Notes: generated by a model not told the origin, from the letters alone. DNA of 64,000 nucleotides from Meconema thalassinum (GCA_946902985.2 OX336397.1:183400813-183464812), one strand, 5' to 3'. Shown: positions 1 through 13,665, numbered from the stretch's first letter. Translations and numbers: made by a program.

Positions 1-129
1 TAGTTCAACCCTTTTCCTCCTCAATCGGTGGGATTCCTTGCTTATATTCAATTAGCTGTTTATGCCAAGAAATAATTTATTTTATATTTTATTCATGTCT
101 TGTAAATGTATGTAATATTAATAATTGTC

Positions 130-177
<48 letters not shown>

Positions 178-604
178 AGTGACCTCTGTGCTCTTGTACC
201 TTAGTTCGTTATTCACTTGTGTTTTACTATTTAACTGCCTGGGTTATTGGTTTTGTTCAACACCTTCTACTTTCGTCTCTGGTATTTTGGGGGTTTTAAT
301 TTTTATTTTTGGTAAAATAGTTAACTCTCAGTACTACCAGTGTCTCATTAATGATGGACGTTTTCAAGGGTGAGTGAGGTTTGGACTGGTTTCCACAAAG
401 TCATGTGACATGACACCTTACTGCCTACGACACAATAGCCCAAGCGGTCGATCCAAGATGGCTGCCGATTGATAATAATTATTATTTATTTAATTCTGTT
501 TTATTCATTTATCATTTAATATCAATTATTTAATTTTCATTTATTTAATATTTGTTTTTGATTTTCGTTTTTTAGTTATTTCATTTTTATTAATTTCCTT
601 TTTT
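1..604. other. AT-rich sequence, no gene recognised
   Basis: No coding similarity or conserved motif is seen on either strand. The stretch holds a (TA)n run at 132-175 and TTTA/TTAT-rich DNA from about 475 to 600. A short block at about 438-460 (AGCGGTCGATCC followed by AAGATGGCTGCC) resembles a block at 3808-3880, on the other side of the LINE copy at 605-3560. Confidence 0.5.
132..175. repeat. (TA)n microsatellite
   Basis: About 22 uninterrupted TA dinucleotides. The tyrosine/isoleucine-alternating reading frame across it is a by-product of the repeat. Confidence 0.95.
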
Positions 605-3560
605 TCTTCTTTTCGGAAAGCTATGGAACACGTTACTTCAACTGTTTCCTTCTTTGAGCTCTAATGATTTCTCAGTAGTCCTTCATCCCTGTCCTGTGCG
701 CCTCCTTTCTGTCAGCCGTCCACTTCTCGCCTGTTCTCAGTTTGGCTTTTCTTGGAATCACTGGTGTGGACTAAGTTTTTTCTGGAGAGGAAGACGTTCT
801 TGAATGTCCTCAAGCGAAATCCCTATTTCAATAAGATCGTTTTCGATCTCAGAGAACCATGGTCTACAACGTACGAAAATATGCGGTTGGTCAGTCACTG
901 CGAGCTCATGCGTCTTATGTAGCCATAGAAACGAATTCTCCTTTATCGCATCAAGTCCGATATCCTTTCCACTCGTATGTCGATTTCATTGCTATGTCGC
1001 CTCCTGTACTCTCCATTTTCTCTGAATGGTCCTAGGATCACCCTAAGGATTTTTTAGTTCTTTGGCCTCGAACGTTTCAACTAAACCTTTCTTATTCATC
1101 GCAAGGCATTCAGCTGCGTACAAAGCTTCTGGACAAATAACTTAACAATAATGCCCAATCATGGCATTGATGGACACTGATCGTTTATTTTAAACATCCC
1201 TGTTTAGCTGGTACACAGTTTCCGTCTTGTTGATCCTTGATGCAAATGATTCTTTCTCAGAATTGTTTGGTTTTATACATTCGCCTAAATACTTAAACTT
1301 TTCTGCCCGCTTGATTATTAGTTGTTTAACATATAACTCTCTGGGAGCCTGCTTGATGATAATTATAAATTCCGTTTTCTCAAAGGAGATCTGGAGGCCT
1401 GGCTTTGCCGCTCGGTTTTTAAGTTTGATGATATGTTTTGTAGCAGTATCTATGGAATCAGGAATAATAACTAGATCAACTGCGAAAATTGTTAGATACA
1501 TTTTCTTATAACCTATTCTGAGTCCGTGGTCGACCTCTTCATTACACATCTCCTTGCGCCACTGCCGAATAATATTTTTCCATTACGCAGTTGAAAAGTA
1601 GAGGCGATAATTCATCTCCTTGTCTAACACCTGTCATGATTTCGAAGGTTTCCGAAATCTCTCCCCTGATTTTCAATCCGGAGGTCGTATTGGTTATGGT
1701 CTGTTGGATAATTGTCCTTGTTTTGTTGTCTAGGTCGTCGATAAATTGAATCGTAGGCCTTCTTGAAGTCTATGAAGGTCACCACAAACTTCCTGTTCCT
1801 GACAGTCAGATATGTAAGAAGAAATTTAAAGTTCATGATCTGGTCAACACACGAGTGCCCTTTTCTAAACCGTCCTTGATACTCTTCGAATTGCAAACAA
1901 AGTTGTTTCTCTGCCCGGGTCTGAAGGGCTTTCGGGAGATTTTTATGTGTTATTAAGAGGAGTGAGATGCCTCATTAGTTGTTTACATCTGCTTTGTCAC
2001 CTTTCTTGTGAAGGGGATAAATCAGGTCTGATGTCCAGTCACTGGGGAGTTTCTCAGTTTCCAGATGTCATGGATAATCTCTGTTAGTTTGTCAATCGCT
2101 TTGTCACCTGTAGACTTCCAGAGCTCGGCTATTATTGTATCTTCATCAGGTGCTTGCTTGTTCTTCAGAGACAGGATGATCTGTCTGATTTCCCCATTCG
2201 TGGGTGGAGAGGAGTTGGGGTTAGAGTGTGTAGGTTCTTCAACGTGAATTGTGATTGTGGTTCTTCACAATTAAGAAGAGATTCCAAGTATCTGGCTAAG
2301 ATCTGGCAGTTGTCCTTGTCATTGTATGCAAGCTTACCATGATCATCTCTGAAGGGTTGACTTGGAGGGGGGGGGTTATTTAGTGAGGAAGCGTCGGAAG
2401 GTTTTGTAAAAATCTCGGGTTTTGTTCTTGTTGAAATCCTGCTCTTTCTGTGTCAATTGGCTTTTGTCAAACGGACGCTTTACTCCACGTATAACATTCG
2501 CCGCATGTTTTATCACAGTCAAGAAGTGCTTGCACCTATCTTGATTTTTCTTCGAATTGCATCTTTTCCAGGCAAGTTGTCTCTGAGCTACTACAGCATC
2601 ACATTCAGTAGACCACCACGGACGTTTCCTAACGTTTGTTAGTGAGACTGTCTCCTCAGCCGATTTGACGATGGCGTTTTCTAGTTGATCCCAATTCTCT
2701 TGATCCAAGGAATCGAGTTTCTGGGCGAACTCATTGTTGGTTTTGAGCTTTCCTGTGTCAAATTTATTTGCTTTCGTTGTCCGGATTTTCCTGTTTTTTC
2801 TTGGGATGAGCTTCAGATTTATTTTGGAAAGATAGAGATCCAAGTCAAAGTTAGTACCTCTCAGGACTTTTATGTTTTGAATCTCTCGAGTTGCTTTCCG
2901 TGTAATGGAAACATGGTCAATTTGAGGCTCTCTCAGAGTAGGATTTAGAGATGGCCATGCCATTTGGAGGTGTTTGAAGGCTGTTGATTTTAGAACGAGG
3001 TTGAATGCCTTACCGAACTCCATAAGTCTTCCTCCACTCCGGTTAGTTCGTCAATGGGTTGGATAGTCTCGAATGATATTCTGGTATTTTCCTTCTTTGC
3101 CAAGTTGGCATTGAAGCCTCCAAGCAAAATTATTGTGTGTTTGTCAGGGATTCTTGAGATGAGCTCTTCAAGTTCTTCCCAAAATGTATCTGTTCCATCA
3201 GGGTCTTTCTTGTTCGCTTGGTTGATTGGTGCTGTACGTTTATAATCGTATATACTTTGTTCATGATTCGAAAACTAAGCATTGAGGCTTGGCTATTTGG
3301 GGAGCTGAATTCTGTCACCGAGTCTAGAATCTTTCCTGTGCCGAGAAATGGAACATGGAACACATGGAACACGTTTCCCTGTTTTAATTTCTAAGATCCT
3401 ATAACCTTGTGATTCGAAGGCCTGATAATCAGTAAATCTTGTTTCATGTATCGCCGTGGTTAGGATTTCATGATGAGAGACGATGTCAGTGAGTTGTTTG
3501 AACCTACAAAACCTGTTGCGAGACGTCACAGGGTTGTGGTCATCCATGTAACGAGCATAA
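605..3560 (-). pseudogene. LINE family E: decayed endonuclease-reverse transcriptase retrotransposon
   Basis: A non-LTR retrotransposon read right to left. The apurinic-type endonuclease starts near 3547-3293 (block ILTTAIHETRFTDYQAFES) and continues in other frames to about 2376, where LREPQIDHVSI is the usual endonuclease C-terminal region and PWWSTECDAVVAQRQ the linker before the reverse transcriptase. The RT palm is at 1896-1624 (FRKGHSCVDQ, then VVTFIDFKKAYDSI, motif A). The C-terminal connection is at 1549-1190 (EKFKYLGECIKPN) and decayed sequence continues to about 620, ending near IRAQRRKQLK. Many frameshifts and stops break it, so it cannot make protein. A second, shorter copy lies at 12598-13680 on the plus strand and shares both ends. 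The clade is not assigned; the motifs fit an APE-type LINE. Confidence 0.85.
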
Positions 3561-4980
3561 ATGAAATACTTCTTAATTATTATTATTTAACTTTTATTTA
3601 TTTATTTATTTATTTAATATTATTCATTGATTATGTTATCGATTGTTTATTATTTTTAATTTATTAATATTTAATTGTATTATTATTACTATTATTTAAT
3701 ATTTATTTATGTATTATTTAAACGCTATTTATTGAATATATATTGATTAATATAATTATTTATTTTATTTATTTTCTTTATTTATGGGTGTTCACGAGAC
3801 AGGATGCCCGAGCGGTCGATCCCAGTTTTTGCAACGCCGGCCAGGATGTCAGGGTGCACTCGCGACCCATCCAAGATGACGGTACCACCTACACGATACC
3901 TCTGACCCCTTCCCTCACACTCTATCCCCCAATCCCCACCACCACCGCATTCAGAATTCCCTCAAATTCCAAACAGATTTTACCAAAATTTCACAGATTT
4001 TCCTCAACGACCAGCATTGCTTACACTTACTTATGCCAGGCCCCTCTCTGTTGACCTCCCTTGCTCACCTCTTATTCTCTTCTAACCCAGATGCCATACG
4101 AGAGTCCTCTGACCAATCAAAATCATAAAAAATCACCATATTCCCAAAAATCACAAAAATTCAGTAGAGCACATGAAATTAACCCGATTCCATCAAAATC
4201 CTTCCAATTACTCCAATATTCCCCAAACATCCTTCCAAATTTACTAAGATTCTCCAAAATATCCTACAATACATAAGAACATCCTCAAATCATCCACATA
4301 ACCCAGGTTTACTCCAAAGTCACCAGATTCCCCAAAAATCCTTACAAATATACCAAGATTTCAGAAAATTCTTCCAAAAATACTAAGATGCTCCAAATTC
4401 ATCAGATTACATAAATCAACAAAACATTCCTCAAATTCTACAAATCCAGAACACAGCACACTTCCTCGTAAGAAACGGGTTATACTCTACGTTCAAATAC
4501 ATACTTTCAACTACCTTAAATGGGGGTAAGGGGCGTACGGTCAGGGTAGCTGTGAGCGGGTATCTGTCGACACAAGTTGGTAGCAACATGTTTCTCCCCA
4601 AGGGCAGACGGATGATAAGACACCTGGCTCATACGACAGAGTTGCCGTGCGGTTTCTACCTAAATTCTCACATAAGAATTCCCCTAAAAGTTTCTAATAT
4701 TCCCTCAGCATGGAGTCTTCGACGAGTGAAATGTCGGTTGGCGACAAAGGGGTGTCCAGGCCTGTATGGAATAGTTTTCACTTACTTGGGGCAAGGCTTC
4801 TCGCTGCCATCTTTCATATCAGATTTATCGAAGGATACTAGCCACAAGCTAAGGTTGATTTGCAAACATATTTAATGCGGTTACTATTTTCGTTGTGTTC
4901 TTTATTGAATCGTTTTTGTCATAGGAAAGGCAGTTTTAAAATTTTTAGTTATTCCTAATTGATTTTGTAGCTTGGCGCGT
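3561..4980. other. No gene recognised; AT-rich then C/A-rich DNA
   Basis: From 3575 to 3785 the sequence is TTTA/ATTA-rich and low complexity. From 3785 to 4480 it is C/A-rich and pyrimidine-skewed with short open frames lacking any recognisable domain. At 4500-4870 an open frame of about 107 codons has no recognised motif. The 3806-3880 block repeats a motif seen near 440. Confidence 0.45.
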
Positions 4981-6180
4981 TCATGCAATGAACTATTGGT
5001 CAATTGGACACTCCTTTCTGTGTATTTTTGGTAGTCCTCTCAAGGACGGATTGCGGCTAGTATCCTTCGATATAACTAACATGTACACCAATATACCAAT
5101 TTACGAAACAATCAGTATTATCGAAAATAATTTCAAGACAAACAACTTGGTAAAGAAACCGAAGAGGACGTGAAATTCCCGAGGGTCGTACTCAGCCCAA
5201 TCGTGTTTCAATTTGACAATAAAATATCTACACTAACAGAGGGCCTAGCCATGGGGTCACCGCTAAGTGGGATATTTGCCGATATCTTAATTAACACACT
5301 GGAAAATGCGTTCCTAGAAAAGTTCTCGACAAAGGGAATAGTTCAGTGGAAAATATACGTGGATGACGTAATTAGCATTTACGAAACAGAATTAACAAAC
5401 GAAGAAACAATACTCCAAGCCGATAATAGCCTACTTCACTCTAATAAATTCAATAAGGAATCTGAAAGCGATCTCAAAATAATTTATCTAGATATAACGA
5501 TCGAACGGAAAGATAATGAACATTCATACTCCGTATTCCAAAAAACTGACACAAACATCGCATGCAATTGGCAATCATTCCAATTGCAATCATTCCTTTA
5601 ATTCCTAATTTGTGGGTTTCAATTCAATGGTGCACAGGGTTTTAAACATACCCATATCAAAAGACAACGACTATAAAGAGATCCGAATAATCACGCAGTT
5701 AGCAAAAGAAAACAATTTTCCGCCCAGCAAAATAGATCAAATTGTTGTCAATTATAAAAATAAAACGACTCAAAAGACGGACAATAATGAGCAATAATTC
5801 GCGCATTTCAATGACGTGACCGCGAATACATATACAATTACCAATCTGTTCAAAAACAAGGCATTAAAATAGCATTTACAACAAATAACACAACCGAAAT
5901 GCATCTGAACAGCAGTAGTCGAAATAAACCAGACCATATTCAAAATCAGGGGTATCATTCCATTACGTGCCAAGACACAGGGTGTCAAGAAAATTACATC
6001 GGGCAGAGTGGGAGAAGATACAATGAACACAGAAATACGACACAACACGGGACGCCCTTGGCCGTATGCAACCACATGTGCGACGCGGGACACAGTTTCA
6101 CTAATATTGAAACAGACTTAAAAATAATTCATCACGAACTGAAACGCAGAGCTCTTGACATTAAGGAAGCAATTTAGATA
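4981..6180 (+). pseudogene. Penelope-like element: RT plus GIY-YIG endonuclease, frameshifted
   Basis: Penelope-like elements encode an RT related to telomerase followed by a GIY-YIG endonuclease. The RT A motif is at about 5060-5100 (LVSFDITNMYTNIP), the B motif at 5240-5290 (GLAMGSPLSGIFADI), and the C motif at about 5356 (YVDD). The thumb-like part LNIPISKDNDYKEI follows at 5642-5690. The endonuclease is at 5948-6050: GYHSITCQDTGCQENYIGQ carries the GYH/YIG pair of the GIY-YIG fold, and RRYNEH follows. The pieces lie in alternating frames (breaks near 5170, 5600 and 5800-5900), and the 5' part of the element is missing or unrecognisable, so this is a dead copy. A small internal duplication of CAATCATTCCAATTG-type sequence at about 5568-5598 coincides with one break. 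Confidence 0.85.
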
Positions 6181-6835
6181 CCCTTAGCTGAATTAAACAA
6201 CCCCAATAATTTACACGCACACACATTCATGGGCAATTCACCCTCTTCACTCTATTAGAAAACAAACCCTCGTCGGAAACAAGACACAATATAACGTAGT
6301 AGGCAAGCTAGATAAGGGATTATTAAGCGAATCATGCTATTGGATCAAGATGTACGATGCATCCTTTTCTTCAATAATACGGCAGTATTAAAGATTACGG
6401 TACATTCTCACGTGACCGTTTGCGCTAATATACGGCTCTTTAGCTTATGCGAGGCGAGGATGAAAACTAGGCTTTACTAGTTGAAGATTGTCCAGTTTTT
6501 AGTAACATACACCATATAAGGGAGACTAGACTTGGCAAGACAAAGTCACATTTGTAGGATTAACACATACAGGAATGCGAGAGGGGGTGGGGGGGGGGGG
6601 GGGTAATGCACAGGTATATAAGAGACCCAGGCACACATGAAGCTCCCCGAGTTGGGAGTAGATAGTGACGAAATTAACTGCTCTCTCCAGGACCGCGCAA
6701 GTCCCCTCCAGATAAGTAGCATGTACAATACAATCTGAACTGACCATTTAACAACAATCACATAGTCACTCTAAACAAGCAAATTTTGGAAGTCAACCAC
6801 CAATTCCAGTATCATAACATGATGATGATGATAAT
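6181..6835. other. No gene recognised; contains a G-rich run
   Basis: No coding similarity is seen. A G-rich run, interrupted once, lies at 6583-6603. The rest looks like single-copy or strongly decayed DNA. Confidence 0.4.
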
Positions 6836-8290
6836 TGTTGTTTTAAGGGGTCTAGCATCTAGGTTATCGGCCCCTAATGATCTGGGTGATAGCGAAAATG
6901 AGAATGAAATGGAAACCAGAATGAAAATTATGTGAGACGGAAAATACGTACAAAGAGAAACTCAGATGGAAACAACTCACAATATGGTCTTACAAAAGGG
7001 AATTTAGAACGAAAATATTCACAAAAAGAATAGATTGAAAAAGACCCACAAAACGTAGGCTAAATTCAAAATACGTACAAAATGCAATGTAGCGTCGAAA
7101 TACTTACAAAATTCAACTGAAATTCAAAATACTTACAAAATGCAAATGAGATCGAAAATACGTACAAAATGCAATTGAGGTTCAAAACACGTACAAAATG
7201 CAATTGAAATTGAAAATACACAATGCAATTCAGATTGAAATATCCCAGTTCCAATCCAAATTATTCACAAAGTGCAATTGAAATTCAAAATACGTACAAA
7301 ATGCAATTGAAATTGAAAATGCTTACAAAATGTACGGTAGATTCAAACGACTCATGTGGATCGACAATACTTACAAAATGCAATTTAGATTGAAAATACT
7401 GGACAAAATGTAATTTAAATTCAAAATACCCACAAAATGCAATTGAGAATCAAAATATGTGCAAAATGCCCACCAAACAAAATGCAATTAAGATTCAAAA
7501 TTCGTGCGAAATGCAATTTTGGTTGAAAATACTTACAAAATGCAATTGAAATTCAAAATACTCACTAAAAGGCCCGGCCACCTGCATTGAAAGACTTACT
7601 ATAAACAATTTAGATTGTCAATCCTTACAAAATGCAATTGAGGTTGAAAACAATCGCGAGATGTAATTTAGATCGAAAAAACTTACAAAATGCAACGTAG
7701 ATTAAAAATGCCTTAAAAATTCGCTAAAAGGGAATTTAGATACACGGTCAACCAAGTAACAAAAACAGTGCGGGAATCGTAAAGACGAAAGGAAATATAA
7801 GGAAAAGGGGAGAGGAGAGGAGAGGAGAGGGTCCGCCCCAAAGGTAAGGGACAAAAGGGGAAAATGGACCCAGCTCAGGAATCCTTCGGGGTCGCCAACT
7901 CCCGAACTCACCAGCCGTGAGCCCCTGAGGGTGTAGCATTATCTAGGGTGCACCAGAAGTGGTGGGGCTACATAAACCCTGCCTGAGCACAAGGCAGGAG
8001 GTAAAAGGAAAAGAAAAAGAAGGCTGACCCCTCACGGAAGGAGGGTATCAGGAAAGATGAGCCAAGGGCCAATTAAGGCGGGAAAGTGAAAGACTCCCTA
8101 GGCCTCGGATAACCTAATACCGTCGGGGTCGGAAGAGAACAAGAGGTGACCAAGGGAGGTCGACAGGAAAGAAGACGGAGAGGAGCCCGGCACAAGTACG
8201 TGGAAGCAATAACGGACTCAGCTGGGGTCCCGTGGTCACCAACCCACGCCCCACTAGATGTGAACCCCTGGGGGGAGTATCTTAACAAAA
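6836..8290 (+). repeat. Repeat family A, copy 1
   Basis: The left end is TTGTTGTTTTAAGGGG, followed by a CATCTAGGTTATCGGCCCC block that also begins the copy at about 14166. The right part (7860-8200) matches 14570-14880 nearly base for base over long stretches, including GGTGTAGCA, TGCACCAGAAGTGGTGGGG, GGCTGACCCCTC and TCAGGAAAGATGAGCC. The middle of this copy contains a 29-bp tandem array that the other copy lacks. No protein domain is seen, so the mode of mobility is unknown. Confidence 0.7.
6940..7720. repeat. Tandem array with about 29-bp period inside family A
   Basis: A diverged unit built around AAAATACTTACAAAATGCAA followed by TTGAAATTC recurs roughly every 29 bases, about 25 times, with substitutions and a few insertions. 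On the minus strand it produces phenylalanine/leucine-rich open frames that carry no domain. Confidence 0.85.
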
Positions 8291-9698
8291 CATCACATAG
8301 ACTATACTGTAACTAACAAATATTGACGAGTTGCTTTATCTTAACTAATACTGCAACTAAATAAGTGTACATATCGTAAATACTTTCACCCATACTTCTA
8401 GCAATAGATTTTATAGCCAAAGTGTAATGGATCTGATAATGATTGTTCGATTTTGCGAATAGGTTTGTTGGTAGTTTTTGTGCTTCCCCTCGGGTTTGAA
8501 ATATTCTTTCTTTTTTCTGCCCCATTTTTCTACTTTCTTTTTTTTTTTTTCGTTACAATGAGAGGGCAGTCTGCTCTGTGTATTTAATGTTTATGTTCAA
8601 TTAAAGTTCATATGCTGTATATTTTTACTCACTAAAGTTTGAATTATGTTATAGAGCACCTGTCCACAAATCGTGCGCACATGTACTAGCCTCGCCAGGC
8701 ACTGAGCAAGTTCTATTCGCTGATTGGCTGTCAGCTTCTCCCAGCTGGTTCCTGGTGACATCAGCTGTCTGACGTCACACCAGCTAGATAACTTCGGTAC
8801 CTTCGCTCAATCTTCTCTCAAACTTCGCAAACCTCTCTCTAAACTTCACGTCGAGACTTCAATCTCTTACTTCAGATTCTCTGATCGCTGTCGTACTTCC
8901 CAAATTCCACTGTGAAGCTGTAAACACATCTCACCAGATCAGGAGTCGTGCTATTACCAAGAGACGCTTCTCCGCTGGTGACACTATTCTCCTCCACCAA
9001 GGGATGGAAAAGATCCCAGGTGCTCTGGGGACGCCGGATTGCCAACTCGCTACCAAGCACTGAGCTGGCAAACGCACCATTCTCCATCCCCAGGAAATAC
9101 TATGCAACTGGTCTGCTTCAGCAGGAAATTTTAGAAGGGTCCTGGCGTATATTTCTTCGGGTATCATCGGTGGTATGGACATACTGGGTCTTCCCATAAC
9201 CTATTAGAAGTTTCTTCAACAAACCAGATAAGTTTTCAAAAGCTATAAATGCTTTTAAATGAAACAAAAAAATTGACGCTTCATGAACTATTATTTTTTC
9301 TTTTAAAGTTTTAAGCATTTTAGCTTGCAAGCTCTATTCTGATTCCTGGCGAAACAATTATTAATTTACTTAATTTTTATTACTTGGTTAATATTATATT
9401 TGAATTTCAAGTGTTACTATTTTATTGGTTATCTATTATAAAATAAATTCTCAGAGTAAAACTTAATCATTGGTCTCTTCCAAATTTTCCTTTATGATTG
9501 TTATTTATGCCCGAAACCTCAAGTTTTTTTAAAATTCCCTAATGGGTATATCCCCCAATGATCGCTTGACGATCAAAACTGTTCATCTGAGTGTATGTTT
9601 TTATCTCATTCCTTTTTTTCAGGATTAGGGGATAACCCACAATTGGGTACAATCGTGTTGACGGACTGAAAAACATCAAACTACGTAATCTTATCTTA
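8291..9698. other. No gene recognised
   Basis: Open frames of up to about 88 codons exist on both strands at 8700-9330 but none shows a domain, and they overlap one another. The run of T at 8538-8550 and AT-rich DNA at 9280-9480 are the only compositional features. Confidence 0.4.
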
Positions 9699-12511
9699 TC
9701 TTACATATAATAAAGGAATGTCTCTGTGTTTGTCTTTTATGCGTTCATTAACCATTCATCCGATTGCGATCAAATGTTGGTGAGTTGTTGTAAACACTTC
9801 CGGGAGGTTTATAGAAATAGTTAATCGATTTTAAAATAGATAGCGCGCGAGTAGTTTAATGGCGATGCGTTCATATACAATTCATCCGAATGCGATAAAA
9901 TTTTGGTGAGTTGTTGCGCACAGTCCCGGAAAAGTTATAGGCGTAGTAAATCTAATTTACAATAGATGGCGCGCGAGTAGCTTCAACAAAATGGCGTGCG
10001 TTTGTTTCAAGAAAGTCCCACATGCGTTCATATGCCATTCATCCCATTGCGATGAAACTTGGGTGAGATGTTCTGTACACTTCAGGTAAGGTTTCTGGGT
10101 CAGTAAATCCACATAACAATAGGTAGCTCACGAGTAGATTCAACAAATGAGCGACGACGGGCGAAGCGTTTCAACAAAGTCCTGTATGCGTTCACATACC
10201 ATTCGTCCGATATCGATGAAACTTGGGAGAGAGGTTGTGTACACAACAGGCAAGGTTTCCGGCTTAGTAAATCCATGTTATAATAGGTAGCGCACGAGTA
10301 GATTCAACAAAAGAGCGACGACTCGCGAAGCGTTTCAACAAAGTCCCGTATGCGTTCATATACTATTCATCTGACAGCGATGAAACTTGGGTGAGATGTT
10401 GTGTACACATCAGGGAAGGTTTCTGGCTTAGTAAACCCACTTAACAATAGGTAGCGCATGAGTAGATTCAACAAATGAGCGATGACTCACGAAGTGTTTC
10501 AACAAAGACCTGTATGCGATCACATACCATTAGTCCGATAGCGATGAAACTTCGGGTGAGTGGTTGTGTACACTTCAGGCAAGGCTTCTGGCTTAGTAAA
10601 TTCACTTTACGATAGGTAGGGCACGAGTAGATTCAACAAATGAGCGACGACGCGCGAAGTGTTTCAACCAAGTCTCGTATGCGTGCATATACTATTCGTC
10701 TGATAGCGATGAAACTTGGGTGAGATGTTGTGTACACTTCAGGGAAGCATTCTGGGTTAGTAAATCCACTTAACAATAGGTATCGCACAAGTAGATTAAA
10801 CAAATGAGCGACGACGCGCGAAGTGTTCCAATATAGTCCCGTATGCGTTCATATACCATTCGTCCGATAGCGATGAAACTTGGGTAAGATGTTGTGTACT
10901 CATCAGGGAAGGTTTCTGGCATAGTACATCCACTTTACAATAGGTATCGCACAAGTAGATTCAACAAATGAGCGACGGCACGCGAATCGTTTCAACCAAG
11001 TCCCGTATGCGTTCATATATCATTCATCCGATTGCTATGTAACTTTGGTAAGTTGTTGTGAACACTTCCGAAATCATTATAGGCATAGTCAATCCAATTT
11101 ACAATGGACAGCGCGCGAGTATTTTAAACAGATGAGTGTTGGCGATGCGTTCATATAGCCTACAATTCATCCGATTGAGACCAAATTTTGGTGGGTTGTT
11201 TGGCACACTTCCGGGATGGCTATAGGCATAGTTAATCCAATTAACAATAGATAGCCCACCAGTAGTTTAAACAAATGAGTGTTGGTGATGCGTTCACATA
11301 CAATTCATCCGATTGCAATCAAATTTTGGTGAATTGTTGTGCATACGCCAGGAAAAGCTATAGGCATAGTAGATCCAATTAACAATAGATTCAACAAATG
11401 AGCGACGACGGGGGAAGCGTTTCAACAAAGACCAGTAAGCGTTCACATACCATTTGTCCGATAGCGATGAAACGTGGGTGAGATGTTGTGTAAATCCATG
11501 TTACAATAGGTAGCGCACGAATGGATTCATATACCATACTCCAGAGAAGGTTTCAGGCTTAGTAAATCCATTTTACAATAGGCAGCGCACGAGTAGATTC
11601 AATAAATGTGCGAAGAAGCGCGAAGCGTTTCAAAAAAGTCCCGTATGCGTTCATATACCATTTGTCCGATAGCCATGAAACTTGGGTGGGATGTTGTGTA
11701 CACTTCCGGGAAGGTTTCTGGCTAGTAAATCTACTTTAAAATAGGTAGCGCACGAGTAGATTCAACAAATGAGCGACGGCACGTGAATCGTTTTATCAAA
11801 GTCAAAGTCCCGTATGCGATCATATGCCATTCATCCGATTGCGATGAAACTTTAGTGAATTGTTGTGTACACCCGGGGAAAGGTTTCTGACTCAGTAAAT
11901 CCATTTTAAAATAGGTAGCGCACGAGTAGATTCAACAAATGTGTAACTGTACGCGTATCGTTTAAACGAAATTCCGTAGGCGTTCATATACCATTCATGC
12001 GATTGCAATGAAATTTGGTGAAATGTTTTTTCTACTCCCGCGAAGGTTTCTGATTTAGTAAATCCATTTTACAATTGGTAGCAAACGGGTGGATTTAACT
12101 AATAAGCGACAGCGCGTGAATCGTTTCAATAAAGTCCCGTATGCGTTCATATGCCATTCATCCGATTGCGATGAAACTTTGATGAGTTGTTGTGTACACG
12201 CCAGGAATGGTAAATCCATTTTACAATAGGTAGCGGACGAGTATATTCAACAAATGGGTGACGGCGCTCTAATCGTTTCAGCAGTCCCGTATGCGTTCAT
12301 ATACCATTCATTTCATTGCGATGTACCTTTCGTGAGTTGTTGATCACGCTCCCGTGAATGTTACTGAGATAGTATTTTTTTTTATAATAGTTTAGAGGTG
12401 GTTAACGGAAAAAGAAGAAAATATTGGGAATCCAAAAGCACTGCGACTAACAAAGTCAAAACCACAACACTTTCTTTGATTGGCATTGCTACGCATGCCT
12501 GGTACAGCTAG
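9699..12511 (+). mobile_element. Helitron-like non-autonomous element, copy 1
   Basis: The left end is TCTTACATATAATAAAGG with an A before it; the right end is GGTACAGCTAG followed by T. A 5' TC, a 3' CTAG and insertion between A and T are the hallmarks of Helitrons, which move by rolling-circle replication. A short GCAT...ATGC pairing lies just before the 3' end (12482-12497). The body is about 16 tandem, diverged units of roughly 164-165 bp, each containing versions of ATGCGTTCATATACCATTC and GATAGCGATGAAACTTGGG. A second copy (19772-23479) shares the ends and the units. No Rep-helicase is present, so mobility would need another copy. The Helitron assignment rests on end structure alone. 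Confidence 0.7.
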
Positions 12512-12597
12512 TATTAAATAAATGAATAAATGAATGAATAATTTTAAATACATAAATAATAAATGAATAAAAATTAGATAATAATAAATAAATGTTT

Positions 12598-13620
12598 CAT
12601 TTTTCCACGTTACTCGGATGACCACAACCATGTGACGTCACGTAACAGATTTGGTCTCGTTGGAAACGGTAACGTGGAACCCGTCACCGGCAATAGCCTG
12701 GCGGGTTAACTCTGGACAGATTTATAATTGTTGAAACGACGGTGCGTCCTTGAGCGAGCCACACATGCCGCTACCCGCATAGTTGTCATGATAAATCGAA
12801 TCTACAGGTTGGATAGTAATAATAATAATAATAATAATCGAGTTTGCAACTAATACTAGCCCTGCAGTCAAAGAATTAAATGTTGAACATGGAAAGATCC
12901 GTCAGGCAAAAAAGTTTAAGTACATAGGGGAGTGGATCGAGCCCAACATATCAGAGAAGGAAGCCTTCTCGTCAAGAATGAACAAGATGGAAGTGGCCTA
13001 CCAGCTTAACGAAAGGAGTGTACAACAAGCGAACAGTGTCCCGCAATGCCAAACTAAGACACTATCGTACAGTTATCCGACCTGAGGCGCTGTACGCAGC
13101 AGACTGCCTGGCAATGAATAGGAAGGGTCTAGTTGAGAAATTGGGAGCCAAGGAAAGGAAGATCCTCAGAAAAATCTTAGGACCGACGAAAGACGATGGT
13201 GAGTACAGGAGACGGCGTAACAATGAGCTGTACCATCATGTAGAAAGGATATCTCAAGTAATTCGGAAGAGAAGAATATCTTTCTATGGCCACTTAACCC
13301 GTATGAAACCCGAGAGAATCACCAATTGGATATTTACCTATTTTCTCAACAAAAACGACCAATGGCCCCTGTTTTTTTGAGGTAGACAAAGATTTACACG
13401 AAGTAGGGATCACCCACGCAGACATCATGAAACGTGACCTTTTGAAGGGAAAGCTTGGAGCACACCACCAATTCCAAGAAAAAGCGAAATTAAAAACCGG
13501 CAAGAAGTGGTCTGAAGAAAGAAAGGAGTCTCACAGGCAGCGAATGCGTGAACACTGGGCTAAGATCAGGGCCCAAAGACGGAAGCAGTTGAAATGGCGT
13601 GGTCCATAGCTGGCACAAAC

Positions 13621-13665
<45 letters not shown>

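Noticed and set aside
125..373. 82-codon frame with tyrosine/isoleucine repeat
   Set aside because: The start is a (TA)n microsatellite, and the rest has no domain.
6583..6603. G-quadruplex regulatory element
   Set aside because: It is a homopolymer-like G run with no gene nearby; length variation or an assembly artefact is as likely.
8724..9330. Cluster of 60-90-codon frames on both strands
   Set aside because: They overlap each other, have no domain or splice context, and no second copy supports any of them.
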